NCBI GenBank assembly: GCA_051876105.1
Contig: JBJEHN010000075.1
Location: forward strand, 1 to 5,403
Length of the DNA stretch: 5,403 nt
Reading direction: 5' to 3'
DNA from: W2P13-069 sp051876105
Lineage (GTDB): Bacteria > Actinomycetota > Coriobacteriia > Coriobacteriales > QAMH01
The position numbers and the translations under genes were made by a program. Positions 1 through 4,299 of this stretch are shown in pieces. Numbering within the stretch: position 1 is the stretch's first letter; each line of letters begins with the position of its first letter. The notes under the pieces were generated by a model. That model was not told the DNA's origin. It ran no database searches and saw only the letters and a program-made list of their open reading frames with translations.

Positions 1-55
1 TGATACCGAAGGAGTCGATGACCTCCGATACCGTGAACTCTTTGGATTCGCTCAT
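1..55 (-). CDS. N-terminal fragment of a possible MFS transporter
   Basis: Only the first 18 codons are visible; the gene runs off the left edge. The ATG ends at position 55 and is preceded at six bases by a strong ribosome binding site, AAGGAGGG (69-62 on the minus strand), so the start is well supported. The peptide reads MSESKEFTVSEVIDSFGI. The stretch TVSEVIDSFGI resembles the cytoplasmic N-terminus of many major facilitator transporters of the organic or aromatic acid type, where a 'VxExID..G.G.FQ' segment precedes helix 1. That match is from memory and the fragment is very short, so the start is firm but the product is tentative. It is the third gene of a leftward series, after the 63-residue cysteine protein, but 133 bases and a hairpin separate them, so it may have its own transcript or be expressed at a different level. 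Confidence 0.45.
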   Translation of the reverse strand, partial: MSESKEFTVSEVIDSFGI

Positions 56-105
56 TGATTTCCCTCCTTAGGATGCACACAGAGTTGCGTGAGCGAGATA
101 TGAAA

Positions 106-123
106 CGCACGTGTTTGCGTGCG
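106..123. repeat. Short inverted repeat upstream of the leftmost gene
   Basis: CGCACG (106-111) and CGTGCG (118-123) form a perfect 6-bp inverted repeat around a 6-base spacer. It lies about 50 bases upstream of the leftmost gene's start, in its likely promoter or leader region. It could be an operator or a small leader hairpin. I saw no convincing promoter hexamers next to it. Confidence 0.3.
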
Positions 124-151
124 CCTTCTTAAGCGGAATGCCAGTCGTTGA

Positions 152-181
152 GTCCGCCTTGGTTCCCCAACCAAGGCGGAC
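152..181. terminator. Perfect 13-bp intergenic hairpin
   Basis: Positions 152-164 and 169-181 are exact reverse complements around a CCCC loop (GGGG when read on the minus strand). It begins 8 bases past the stop codon of the 63-residue cysteine protein, where an intrinsic terminator would sit. However, the minus strand after the stem (CTCAACGACTGG) has no T-run. The only T-rich flank is TTTT at 187-190 on the plus side, where no plus-strand gene precedes it. It may be a weak terminator, or a processing or mRNA-stabilising stem lowering read-through into the downstream gene. Confidence 0.5.
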
Positions 182-188
182 CGACCTT

Positions 189-380
189 TTAGGATTCCTC
201 TCCCAGAAGAGTTTTCTTCTTGAGCTGGCAAATGAGCAGCGGCTTGCCTTGGTAGATACGGTACTGGCGGTAACCGCAGTTGCCGTACCCGCTGCATGCT
301 GCGCACTTGACGTCTTGGATGGATAAGCCCCCCAGTTCTTCCAGATCTAACTCAGCGTTGATCTTCCTTCGTTCAGACAC
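189..380 (-). CDS. Small four-cysteine protein, function unknown
   Basis: This encodes 63 residues from a GTG start preceded at five bases by a near-ideal ribosome binding site, GGAGGT (391-386, minus strand); that site decides the start. Visible features are a charged N-terminus (residues 1-18), then Cys26-x2-Cys29-x5-Cys35 and a lone Cys51 with a glycine- and tyrosine-rich segment between them (SGYGNCGYRQYRIYQGK), and a basic KKK near the C-terminus. There is no signal peptide or membrane segment, so it should be cytoplasmic. Four spaced cysteines suggest binding of zinc or a small iron-sulfur cluster, but I do not recognise the family and assign no function. It lies 73 bases downstream of the zinc-ribbon gene on the same strand, with no clear terminator between, so co-transcription is plausible. 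The downstream neighbour may be a transporter. The strong site, good start and intact frame favour a real gene over a chance ORF. Confidence 0.72.
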   Translation of the reverse strand: MSERRKINAELDLEELGGLSIQDVKCAACSGYGNCGYRQYRIYQGKPLLICQLKKKTLLGEES

Positions 381-453
381 GGCTTACCTCCATCTCTTTT
401 GCTCTCAAAGTGCTGGGGCAGAAACCTGGTTGCCTCCGCTTTAGGAAGCAAAA

Positions 454-735
454 TTACATACCGGGAGCCTTGGGGGCACCGGGAGCACCGGGAGCACCGG
501 GAGCGCCAGGAGCGCCAGGAGCGCCGGGAGCGCCAGCGGGGGCGCCAGCGGGAGCAGCACCGGCGGGGCCGTCGGAGAAGCCGCCCTCCTTCTTCATGGT
601 CTCCATGTCCTCCTCAGAGAAGGCGGTCTTGCACTTGGGGCACTTCTTCAGAATGGTGTTGCCCATGATGGGCACCTTGAAGCCGCAGTGGGGGCAGTGG
701 ATGTCGATCTCGACACCAGCAGGCCTAAAGCACAT
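454..735 (-). CDS. Small zinc-ribbon protein with a (Gly-Ala-Pro)n tail
   Basis: This is a 93-residue protein. I start it at the ATG ending at 735 because AAAAGGAG (749-742, minus strand) lies at ribosome-binding distance. A longer reading from 780 would place that site inside the coding region. The N-terminus is MCFRPAG, which I recall from other small zinc-ribbon proteins of gut Coriobacteriia and Clostridia. Cys14-x2-Cys17 (HCPHCG) and Cys32-x2-Cys35 (KCPKCK) form a two-knuckle zinc ribbon. A short acidic and basic linker (EEDMETMKKE, 41-50) follows, and residues 57-93 are a low-complexity Gly/Ala/Pro tail with seven exact GAP triplets (68-88), ending KAPGM. No signal peptide or membrane helix is visible. 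The ribbon could bind nucleic acid or protein; the tail is probably extended (polyproline-II-like) and too short for a confident collagen triple helix. It is first in a leftward series with the 63-residue cysteine protein. The specific role is unknown. Confidence 0.82.
   Translation of the reverse strand: MCFRPAGVEIDIHCPHCGFKVPIMGNTILKKCPKCKTAFSEEDMETMKKEGGFSDGPAGAAPAGAPAGAPGAPGAPGAPGAPGAPGAPKAPGM
472..534. repeat. 9-bp tandem repeat, seven units, inside the zinc-ribbon gene
   Basis: There are seven consecutive 9-base units of the form GGGAGCRCC (plus strand), each encoding Gly-Ala-Pro on the minus strand. Units differ by single substitutions, such as GGGAGCACC, GGGAGCGCC and AGGAGCGCC. Related imperfect units continue to about 570. 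The unit length keeps the frame, so copy-number change would alter tail length without disrupting the gene. Confidence 0.9.
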
Positions 736-755
736 ATGAAACTCCTTTTCGTTTC

Positions 756-773
756 GCCCTTCTTGTGAAGGGC
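756..773. repeat. Leader hairpin before the zinc-ribbon gene
   Basis: GCCCTTC (756-762) and GAAGGGC (767-773) pair perfectly around a 4-base loop. On the minus-strand transcript this stem ends 6 bases before the ribosome binding site (749-742) and 20 bases before the start codon. It could affect translation initiation or transcript stability; there is no T-run to make it a terminator. Confidence 0.4.
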
Positions 774-879
774 TGTCCAACCCTCAAAGACACCCAGACG
801 AACCCAGACACATGCTTGATCATCTCGATGTCCCCTAGAAAATGGCATACAGGGGCAAACGCCTTCTGCATACCGTTTC

Positions 880-908
880 AATCTACCTTTTTGCACTTTC
901 TCTGGCAA
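880..908 (-). promoter_or_regulatory. Candidate promoter for the zinc-ribbon gene
   Basis: On the minus strand, TTGCCA (908-903; five of six to TTGACA) and TAGATT (885-880; four of six to TATAAT) are separated by exactly 17 bases. Transcription would start near 873, giving a leader of about 138 bases that includes the 756-773 hairpin. The -10 match is imperfect, so this is only a plausible candidate. Confidence 0.35.
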
Positions 909-967
909 CAAATATGCCCCGTCATTTTTTTAGTTTCAGTAAAGTTTTCGGAGACCGCACCCCCATG

Positions 968-981
968 CAATGCGTGCATTG
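968..981. promoter_or_regulatory. Palindrome, possible operator
   Basis: CAATGC, GT, GCATTG is a perfect 6-bp inverted repeat with a two-base centre. It lies in the divergent intergenic region about 115 bases upstream of the 107-residue protein's start and about 60 bases upstream of a possible -10 (TACAAT, 1038-1043). The size and symmetry suit a dimeric repressor or activator site, but no regulator gene is in the window. Confidence 0.3.
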
Positions 982-1037
982 TAGGTTCCGGCACCTTGCG
1001 CGGGCCGCCACTGAATGCGCGGTGGCCTGGCTTCATG

Positions 1038-1043
1038 TACAAT
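1038..1043 (+). promoter_or_regulatory. Possible -10 element for the 107-residue protein gene
   Basis: TACAAT matches TATAAT at five of six positions and lies about 52 bases before the start codon. No -35-like hexamer is found 16-18 bases upstream. Weak or absent -35 elements are common in GC-rich actinobacteria, so it is listed at low confidence. Confidence 0.25.
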
Positions 1044-1094
1044 GGGTGTTTGTGTTCTGAACAGCATGCACCGCACTCACGAGGGGGATTACCG

Positions 1095-1418
1095 ATGGCC
1101 AAGAGAACCAAGGGGCCCGCACGCAAGCACCTGCACATGGCGGCGGAGGCCCGCAAGGACCGCAACAGGCAGCTCTACTTCCTGCTGCTGGCGGTGTTGG
1201 GCGGCCTGCTGGTCTGGGGCCTCATCTCCTTCACTCCCATCAACGACCACTCCATCGCCGGCAGCGTCGTCATCTTTGGCGGCGTGCTGCTGCTCGTCAT
1301 CGTCATCGGCGAGGTGGGCGTGCGCTTCTCGCGCTTCAACAACGAGTACAACCGCATCAAAGACGAGTACGGCATCACCAACCAGATGGTGAAGGAGTAC
1401 CTCAAGAGCACCAAGTAG
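1095..1418 (+). CDS. Small two-helix membrane protein, function unknown
   Basis: This encodes 107 residues. The ATG at 1095 is chosen because GAGGGGGA lies just upstream (1081-1088) and the protein then begins with a sensible basic segment; the frame stays open further upstream but has no supporting signal there. Residues 1-26 are strongly basic (MAKRTKGPARKH, then EARKDRNRQ), two hydrophobic helices follow at about 27-46 and 54-73, and residues 78-107 are a charged, probably helical cytoplasmic tail ending LKSTK. The positive-inside rule puts both ends in the cytoplasm with a short outside loop around TPINDHS. I do not recognise a family. Such small basic two-helix proteins are often conserved near housekeeping genes in actinobacteria, but no function can be given. 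It converges on tig with a shared hairpin between them, so it looks like a single-gene transcript. Confidence 0.82.
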   Translation: MAKRTKGPARKHLHMAAEARKDRNRQLYFLLLAVLGGLLVWGLISFTPINDHSIAGSVVIFGGVLLLVIVIGEVGVRFSRFNNEYNRIKDEYGITNQMVKEYLKSTK

Positions 1419-1480
1419 CACGCCGGGGGCGCGGGCCAGCGGGCCCTCCCCTCGCACAGCTGCCCAGCTCGGGCAACGCA

Positions 1481-1514
1481 AGCGGCCCCGCCGGATGAAC
1501 CCGGCGGGGCCGCT
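1481..1514. terminator. Terminator hairpin between convergent genes
   Basis: Positions 1481-1494 and 1501-1514 form a perfect 14-bp, GC-rich stem around ATGAAC, followed on the plus strand by TTCTTC. It lies between the 107-residue protein's stop and the end of tig. The T-rich side favours termination of the plus-strand gene. On the minus strand the stem is followed by TGCGTTGCC, weaker, but it may still stop tig transcripts. Confidence 0.85.
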
Positions 1515-1546
1515 TTCTTCAGCAGTATGGAGCCGGTGCCGGCTGC

Positions 1547-2851
1547 TTACTCGACGACCGTGACCTGGGCATTCTTGACGAGCCAGCGGGTGACCATGTC
1601 CTGGCGCGCGATCTTGCGCAGCTCTGCCATGCGGTTGGCCTGCTCCCAGCTGCGGCGGATCTCCTCGGGGTTCTCCTCCTTGGCCAGGGTGATGTCGAGC
1701 TCCTCGTCTGTGAGCTCGAGGCCAAGGCCCTCGAAGAGCGCCTCGATGGCGACGTCGAGGGCGGCGCGGTGCCTGGCCTCCTGGAGAATCTGGTCCTGGA
1801 TCTCCTCCTTCTCCATGTCGTTCTTGAGCATCCACTCCTGCAAGCTGGTGCCGTTCTTCTCCATGCTCTGCATGAACTCGCGGAAGACATCTTCCTTGAT
1901 GATCTCGACGAAGTACTCGGGGACCTCGCCCTTGATGCGCCCGACGAGCTGCTCCATGCAGCGCTCGACCATCAGGTTGGGGAGCTCCTTGCGCTTGTCG
2001 TTGTCCAGAGCCATCTTGACGGCGCCGCGCAGCTCCTCGACGTCCTTGGAGCCGAGCTTCTGGGCGAAGGCGTCGTCGAGCTCGGGGATGATGCAAGCGC
2101 GGAAGCCCCTAATCTCGACCTCGGCTTTGAGCTTGCCATCGCCGAACTGCGGGTTGGAGCCGTCCTCGACCTCGAAGTCGAAGGCGAGCTTATCGCCGCG
2201 CTTGGCGCCGACGATGTGCTCGTCGAAGCTGGCGGGCATGGTGCCCGCACCCAGGCCAATCAGGCGGTCGACGTTGGTGAGGCCGCGGATCTCGGAGGTG
2301 TCGGACTTGGTGCAGGTCATAGTGAGGTCGACGTAGTCGCCCATCTCGGCCTGGTGCTCCGGGTCGTCGATGGCCTGGTAGGTGTGGTAGTAGTCGCGCA
2401 GGTTGTCCAGATGGGCCTCGATCTCTGCCTCGGTTGCCTCATCGGGCGGCATCTCGATCGCGACGGGCTCGAGGCTGCTGAGCTCGACCTTGGGCAGCAC
2501 CGGGCCGGAGACCGTGAAGCGGAAGGGCTTGTGGTCCTCGGGCAGGGTGTCGACGTTGAACTCGGGCTCTGCCACGAAGATGACGTCTGCGTCGTCGATC
2601 ACCTTGAAGGACAGCGTGTTGATGATGGTCTCTGCGATGGCGCCGAAGGTGGGCTCGTGGCCGCCGAGGTTCTGCTCGATGACGTTGCGCGGCGCCTTGC
2701 CCTTGCGAAAGCCCGGGATCTCCTTCTGCTCCCGAGCGTCCTTGAAGAACTGCTTGATGTTCTCGTCGACTTCCTCGGCAGTGGCGGTGAGGGTCAAGAT
2801 GAGCTCCCTCTTCTCGCCGTCCTCCTCGAAGACCCTGCTCGTGATCTCCAT
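1547..2851 (-). CDS. tig: Trigger factor, ribosome-associated chaperone and prolyl isomerase
   Basis: This encodes 434 residues, the usual length for trigger factor. The ATG ending at 2851 follows GGGGGGAG (2863-2856, minus strand) and gives the family-type start MEITSRVFEEDGEKREL. Trigger factor binds the ribosome beside the exit tunnel and shields nascent chains in the cytoplasm. Residues 1-115 are the ribosome-binding domain with the signature loop GFRKGKAP at 47-54; Phe48-Arg49-Lys50 correspond to the FRK residues that contact ribosomal protein L23. Residues of about 165-250 are the FKBP-like isomerase domain, starting AEMGDYVDL and including GLGAGTMPASFDEHIVG and a KRGD turn. IPELDDAFAQKLG (255-267) opens the helical C-terminal chaperone domain, which runs to VTVVE. 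All domains appear complete. In many bacteria tig is followed by clpP and clpX; here the downstream neighbour is instead a convergent membrane protein gene. The upstream gene is divergent. Confidence 0.97.
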   Translation of the reverse strand: MEITSRVFEEDGEKRELILTLTATAEEVDENIKQFFKDAREQKEIPGFRKGKAPRNVIEQNLGGHEPTFGAIAETIINTLSFKVIDDADVIFVAEPEFNVDTLPEDHKPFRFTVSGPVLPKVELSSLEPVAIEMPPDEATEAEIEAHLDNLRDYYHTYQAIDDPEHQAEMGDYVDLTMTCTKSDTSEIRGLTNVDRLIGLGAGTMPASFDEHIVGAKRGDKLAFDFEVEDGSNPQFGDGKLKAEVEIRGFRACIIPELDDAFAQKLGSKDVEELRGAVKMALDNDKRKELPNLMVERCMEQLVGRIKGEVPEYFVEIIKEDVFREFMQSMEKNGTSLQEWMLKNDMEKEEIQDQILQEARHRAALDVAIEALFEGLGLELTDEELDITLAKEENPEEIRRSWEQANRMAELRKIARQDMVTRWLVKNAQVTVVE

Positions 2852-2910
2852 TAGTCTCCCCCCTGTGATCGATGCCATGACTGACGTGAAAACTATGTAT
2901 GTGACGATGG

Positions 2911-2939
2911 ATTGTACCGCAGCGCTTTCATCCTGTTGC
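2911..2939 (-). promoter_or_regulatory. Candidate promoter for tig
   Basis: TACAAT (2916-2911, minus strand) is a five-of-six match to the -10 consensus. Seventeen bases upstream is GCAACA (2939-2934), a poor -35 (three of six). Transcription would begin near 2904, giving a leader of about 53 bases. Confidence 0.35.
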
Positions 2940-3037
2940 CATAGAAGACGATAAAGCTGCCGTGCAGTGACGAAACGCGCCTGCGCCTCGCTTATGGGGC
3001 AAGTGGGGCACGGCTGCAGATAGAGCGGGCAAGCCTG

Positions 3038-3066
3038 TTGAGAAAACGTCACCTGCCCTCTATAAT
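3038..3066 (+). promoter_or_regulatory. Near-consensus promoter for the SpoVA-like gene
   Basis: TTGAGA (3038-3043; five of six) and TATAAT (3061-3066; perfect) are separated by exactly 17 bases, the ideal housekeeping-sigma arrangement. Transcription should begin near 3073, so the leader is about 88 bases and starts almost directly with the first of two hairpin repeats. A promoter this good suggests strong expression unless it is repressed. Confidence 0.75.
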
Positions 3067-3078
3067 CTTGCGGGTTTT

Positions 3079-3135
3079 GAGCCAGCTATAAGAGGGGTTG
3101 GCTCTGCTGGGCCGGCTATTAGAGGGGTCGGCTCT
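3079..3135 (+). repeat. Two tandem 25-bp hairpin units in the leader
   Basis: Positions 3081-3105 and 3111-3135 match at 22 of 25 bases with a 30-base period. Each can fold: GAGCCA (3079-3084) pairs with TGGCTC (3099-3104), and GGGCCG (3109-3114) pairs with CGGCTC (3129-3134, one G-U). Two of the three differences are the two partners of one base pair (A3084-T3099 versus G3114-C3129), so the stem is kept by a compensatory change. Both predicted loops have the form GCTATWAGAGGGGT. The AGAGGGG part resembles the real ribosome binding site, ATAGGGGG (3147-3154). They may be leader RNA structures bound by a protein, or DNA operators just downstream of the transcription start. Confidence 0.75.
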
Positions 3136-3160
3136 CCACATCTGAAATAGGGGGAAACAC

Positions 3161-4033
3161 ATGCAAGCATGGAAGAAGACTGTGCTGAGCTTCCTGCTGG
3201 GCGGAGCCCTGGCTCTGGTCGCTCAGGCAATCCTCGTCATCTGGCAGAACCTTCTGCCCGGCACGCCGTTCGAGTTCTTCATCGGCGGTGCCACCCTGGT
3301 CTCCATGGGCGTCATCGGCTTCCTGCTGGGCGGCTTTGGCGTCTACCAGCTCCTGGGCGAGTGGGCTGACTTCGGCTCCTACCTGCCCTTCTCCGGCTTC
3401 TCTATGGCAGTCGGTATGAAGTCCGTCGCTCCCTGGACCAAGGGCGCCAGCCTCGGCAAGGCCATCTGGCCTGCCGCCTGGCTCGTCATCTGGTTCAACT
3501 TCGTGGGTGCAGTGGTCTGCATCCTCTTCGGCTTCATCTGCACCAAGATGGGCATCGTCCCCGCCCTGGCAGAGAAGACCACCACGGGCCTCATCTTCCC
3601 GTATGCCTTCCTCATGGGCGGCATCCTCACCGCGCTCTTCCAGATCGTGTGGGAGATCGAGAAGAAGCTCCTGCCCGGCAAGGCCAAGCATGTGCACGTC
3701 CTGATGTTCGCCTGGATGTGCGGCGCCATCTTCGCACCCTGCGGCCTCTCTGGCAGCCTGGCCAACATCTTCGGCGAGGGCTTTGCCGTGATGATCCCCA
3801 TCGGCGGCCTGAACATGTACAACGTCGGCATGGCCTTCGCCCTGGGCGAGACCGTCGAGGGCCTGGTGCACCTGGGCTCCTTCCTGCTGGCGGTCTGCGG
3901 CCTCTTCGGCTGCGGCATGGGCACCTTCGCCATCTACAACGCCAAGTACGGCCGCACCCCCATCAACGAGGTCCACGCAGAGATGGGCCGCAAGCTGATG
4001 GAGCGCAAGCAGAACGCACCCGCCGGCCACTAG
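3161..4033 (+). CDS. SpoVA-like (SpoVAC-type) polytopic membrane protein with long C-terminal extension
   Basis: This encodes 290 residues. The ATG at 3161 follows GGGGG (3150-3154). It is very hydrophobic, with about six or seven membrane helices (roughly 7-27, 37-65, 102-130, 142-164, 178-203, 207-226, 235-258) and a short basic C-terminal tail. The first ~130 residues align by eye with Bacillus SpoVAC: FLLGG near residues 11-15, then Q22; ATLVS...LLGGFGVYQLLGEWADFGS at 44-73; and the P-x-x-GF turn (LPFSGFSMAVG, 75-85) followed by KGASLG. SpoVA proteins move calcium-dipicolinate in spores, and SpoVAC behaves as a mechanosensitive channel in B. subtilis. Residues 135-290 are an extension that SpoVAC (about 150 residues) lacks, with CGLSGSLANIFGEGF and IGGLNMYNVGMAFALGE as its most distinctive stretches. 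No other sporulation gene is visible and the suggested lineage is not known to sporulate, so a spore role is unlikely; a small-molecule or stress channel is a reasonable inference. It appears to be a single-gene transcript. Confidence 0.7.
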   Translation: MQAWKKTVLSFLLGGALALVAQAILVIWQNLLPGTPFEFFIGGATLVSMGVIGFLLGGFGVYQLLGEWADFGSYLPFSGFSMAVGMKSVAPWTKGASLGKAIWPAAWLVIWFNFVGAVVCILFGFICTKMGIVPALAEKTTTGLIFPYAFLMGGILTALFQIVWEIEKKLLPGKAKHVHVLMFAWMCGAIFAPCGLSGSLANIFGEGFAVMIPIGGLNMYNVGMAFALGETVEGLVHLGSFLLAVCGLFGCGMGTFAIYNAKYGRTPINEVHAEMGRKLMERKQNAPAGH

Positions 4034-4059
4034 GCAAGCGGCGCTGCATGTGCGCAACA

Positions 4060-4083
4060 GGGGGCCCGCGATCGCGGGCCCCC
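4060..4083 (+). terminator. Strong intrinsic terminator after the SpoVA-like gene
   Basis: GGGGGCCCGCG (4060-4070) and CGCGGGCCCCC (4073-4083) form a perfect, very GC-rich stem, in RNA probably a 10-bp stem with a GATC loop. It is followed directly by TTTCTTAT. It lies 26 bases after the SpoVA-like stop codon. Confidence 0.93.
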
Positions 4084-4100
4084 TTTCTTATAGGACCTGA

Positions 4101-4240
4101 GTCGCTGGCCTCAGATGCGCGGCTGACGGTTTTTGGCGGCCGCAAAGCAACGGTTGACGGCAGGCGCCCGAGTATCGGCACCGTCAAACGGCATTCCGAG
4201 GACACTCAACACCGTCAACCGCGCATCTGTGGCCAGCGAC
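4101..4240. repeat. 140-bp interrupted palindrome with four symmetric boxes
   Basis: The outer arms 4101-4130 and 4211-4240 are inverted repeats matching at 28 of 30 bases. Inside is a second inverted pair, 4151-4160 and 4181-4190 (nine of ten). Both pairs share the centre 4170.5. Four 11-base boxes of consensus CGGTTGACGGT result: 4120-4130 and 4151-4161 in forward orientation, 4180-4190 and 4211-4221 in reverse, with 31-base steps within each half. Sequence between the boxes is not conserved. The element lies between the terminator of the upstream gene and the possible -10 of the dehydrogenase gene. It could be a multi-site operator or a small non-coding mobile or palindromic repeat element. 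Confidence 0.85.
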
Positions 4241-4258
4241 TATCTTGCTTTCGAGGAG

Positions 4259-4264
4259 TATGAT
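4259..4264 (+). promoter_or_regulatory. Possible -10 element of the dehydrogenase gene
   Basis: TATGAT matches the -10 consensus at five of six positions and lies 35 bases before the start codon. No good -35 is present; the -35 position (about 4236-4241) overlaps the end of the 140-bp palindrome. This would fit a promoter that depends on, or is blocked by, a protein bound there. Confidence 0.4.
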
Positions 4265-4299
4265 GCCAAGGCACGCTGGAAGAGAAGGAGAGTTTACAT

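Larger units (their letters stand above)
781..1094. other. Divergent intergenic region, AT-richer than its surroundings
   Basis: No credible gene is seen here: the long plus-strand reading frame crossing it has no ribosome binding site until the ATG at 1095, and its composition is unlike the neighbouring genes. The stretch of about 840-960 is clearly AT-richer than the flanking coding DNA and contains a T7 run at 924-931. The region must hold the promoters of the zinc-ribbon gene (leftward) and the 107-residue membrane protein gene (rightward). It also has an 8-base direct repeat ACCCAGAC (792-799 and 802-809) and a palindrome at 968-981. Confidence 0.6.
2852..3160. other. Divergent intergenic region between tig and the SpoVA-like gene
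   Basis: This holds no gene I can support: the tig reading frame extends upstream to 3052, but without a start signal better than the one at 2851. It contains the leftward control region of tig and the strong rightward promoter and repeat-bearing leader of the SpoVA-like gene, each described separately. Positions of about 2920-3035 hold nothing else that I recognise. Confidence 0.6.

Noticed and set aside
472..534. CRISPR-like array
   Set aside because: The units are 9 bp, contiguous without spacers, and lie in frame within a coding region.
399..739. Plus-strand reading frames over the zinc-ribbon gene, one with Gly-Ala-Pro repeats
   Set aside because: They are shadows of the 9-bp repeat read on the opposite strand. 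They have no ribosome binding site, while the minus-strand frame has one plus two CxxC pairs.
765..1094. N-terminal extension of the 107-residue membrane protein to 217 residues
   Set aside because: The extra 110 residues come from AT-richer intergenic DNA with no coding character and no start signal at 765; a good site precedes the ATG at 1095.
1769..2854. Long plus-strand frame (361 codons) antisense to tig
   Set aside because: It is a Leu/Val/Asp/Glu-rich shadow caused by GC-rich codon bias on the opposite strand, with no ribosome binding site or recognisable domain.
2852..3052. N-terminal extension of trigger factor to 501 residues
   Set aside because: Trigger factors start with the MEITSRVFEEDG-type sequence. 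The upstream residues match nothing in the family and overlap the probable tig promoter.
3079..3135. Known riboswitch, for example a tandem glycine aptamer
   Set aside because: The units are only about 25 bases with simple stems, far smaller than any tandem riboswitch aptamer I know.
4101..4240. Insertion sequence or MITE with target-site duplication
   Set aside because: The inverted arms suggested it, but I see no matching direct repeat flanking 4101 and 4240 and no transposase, so I kept it as an unclassified palindromic element.
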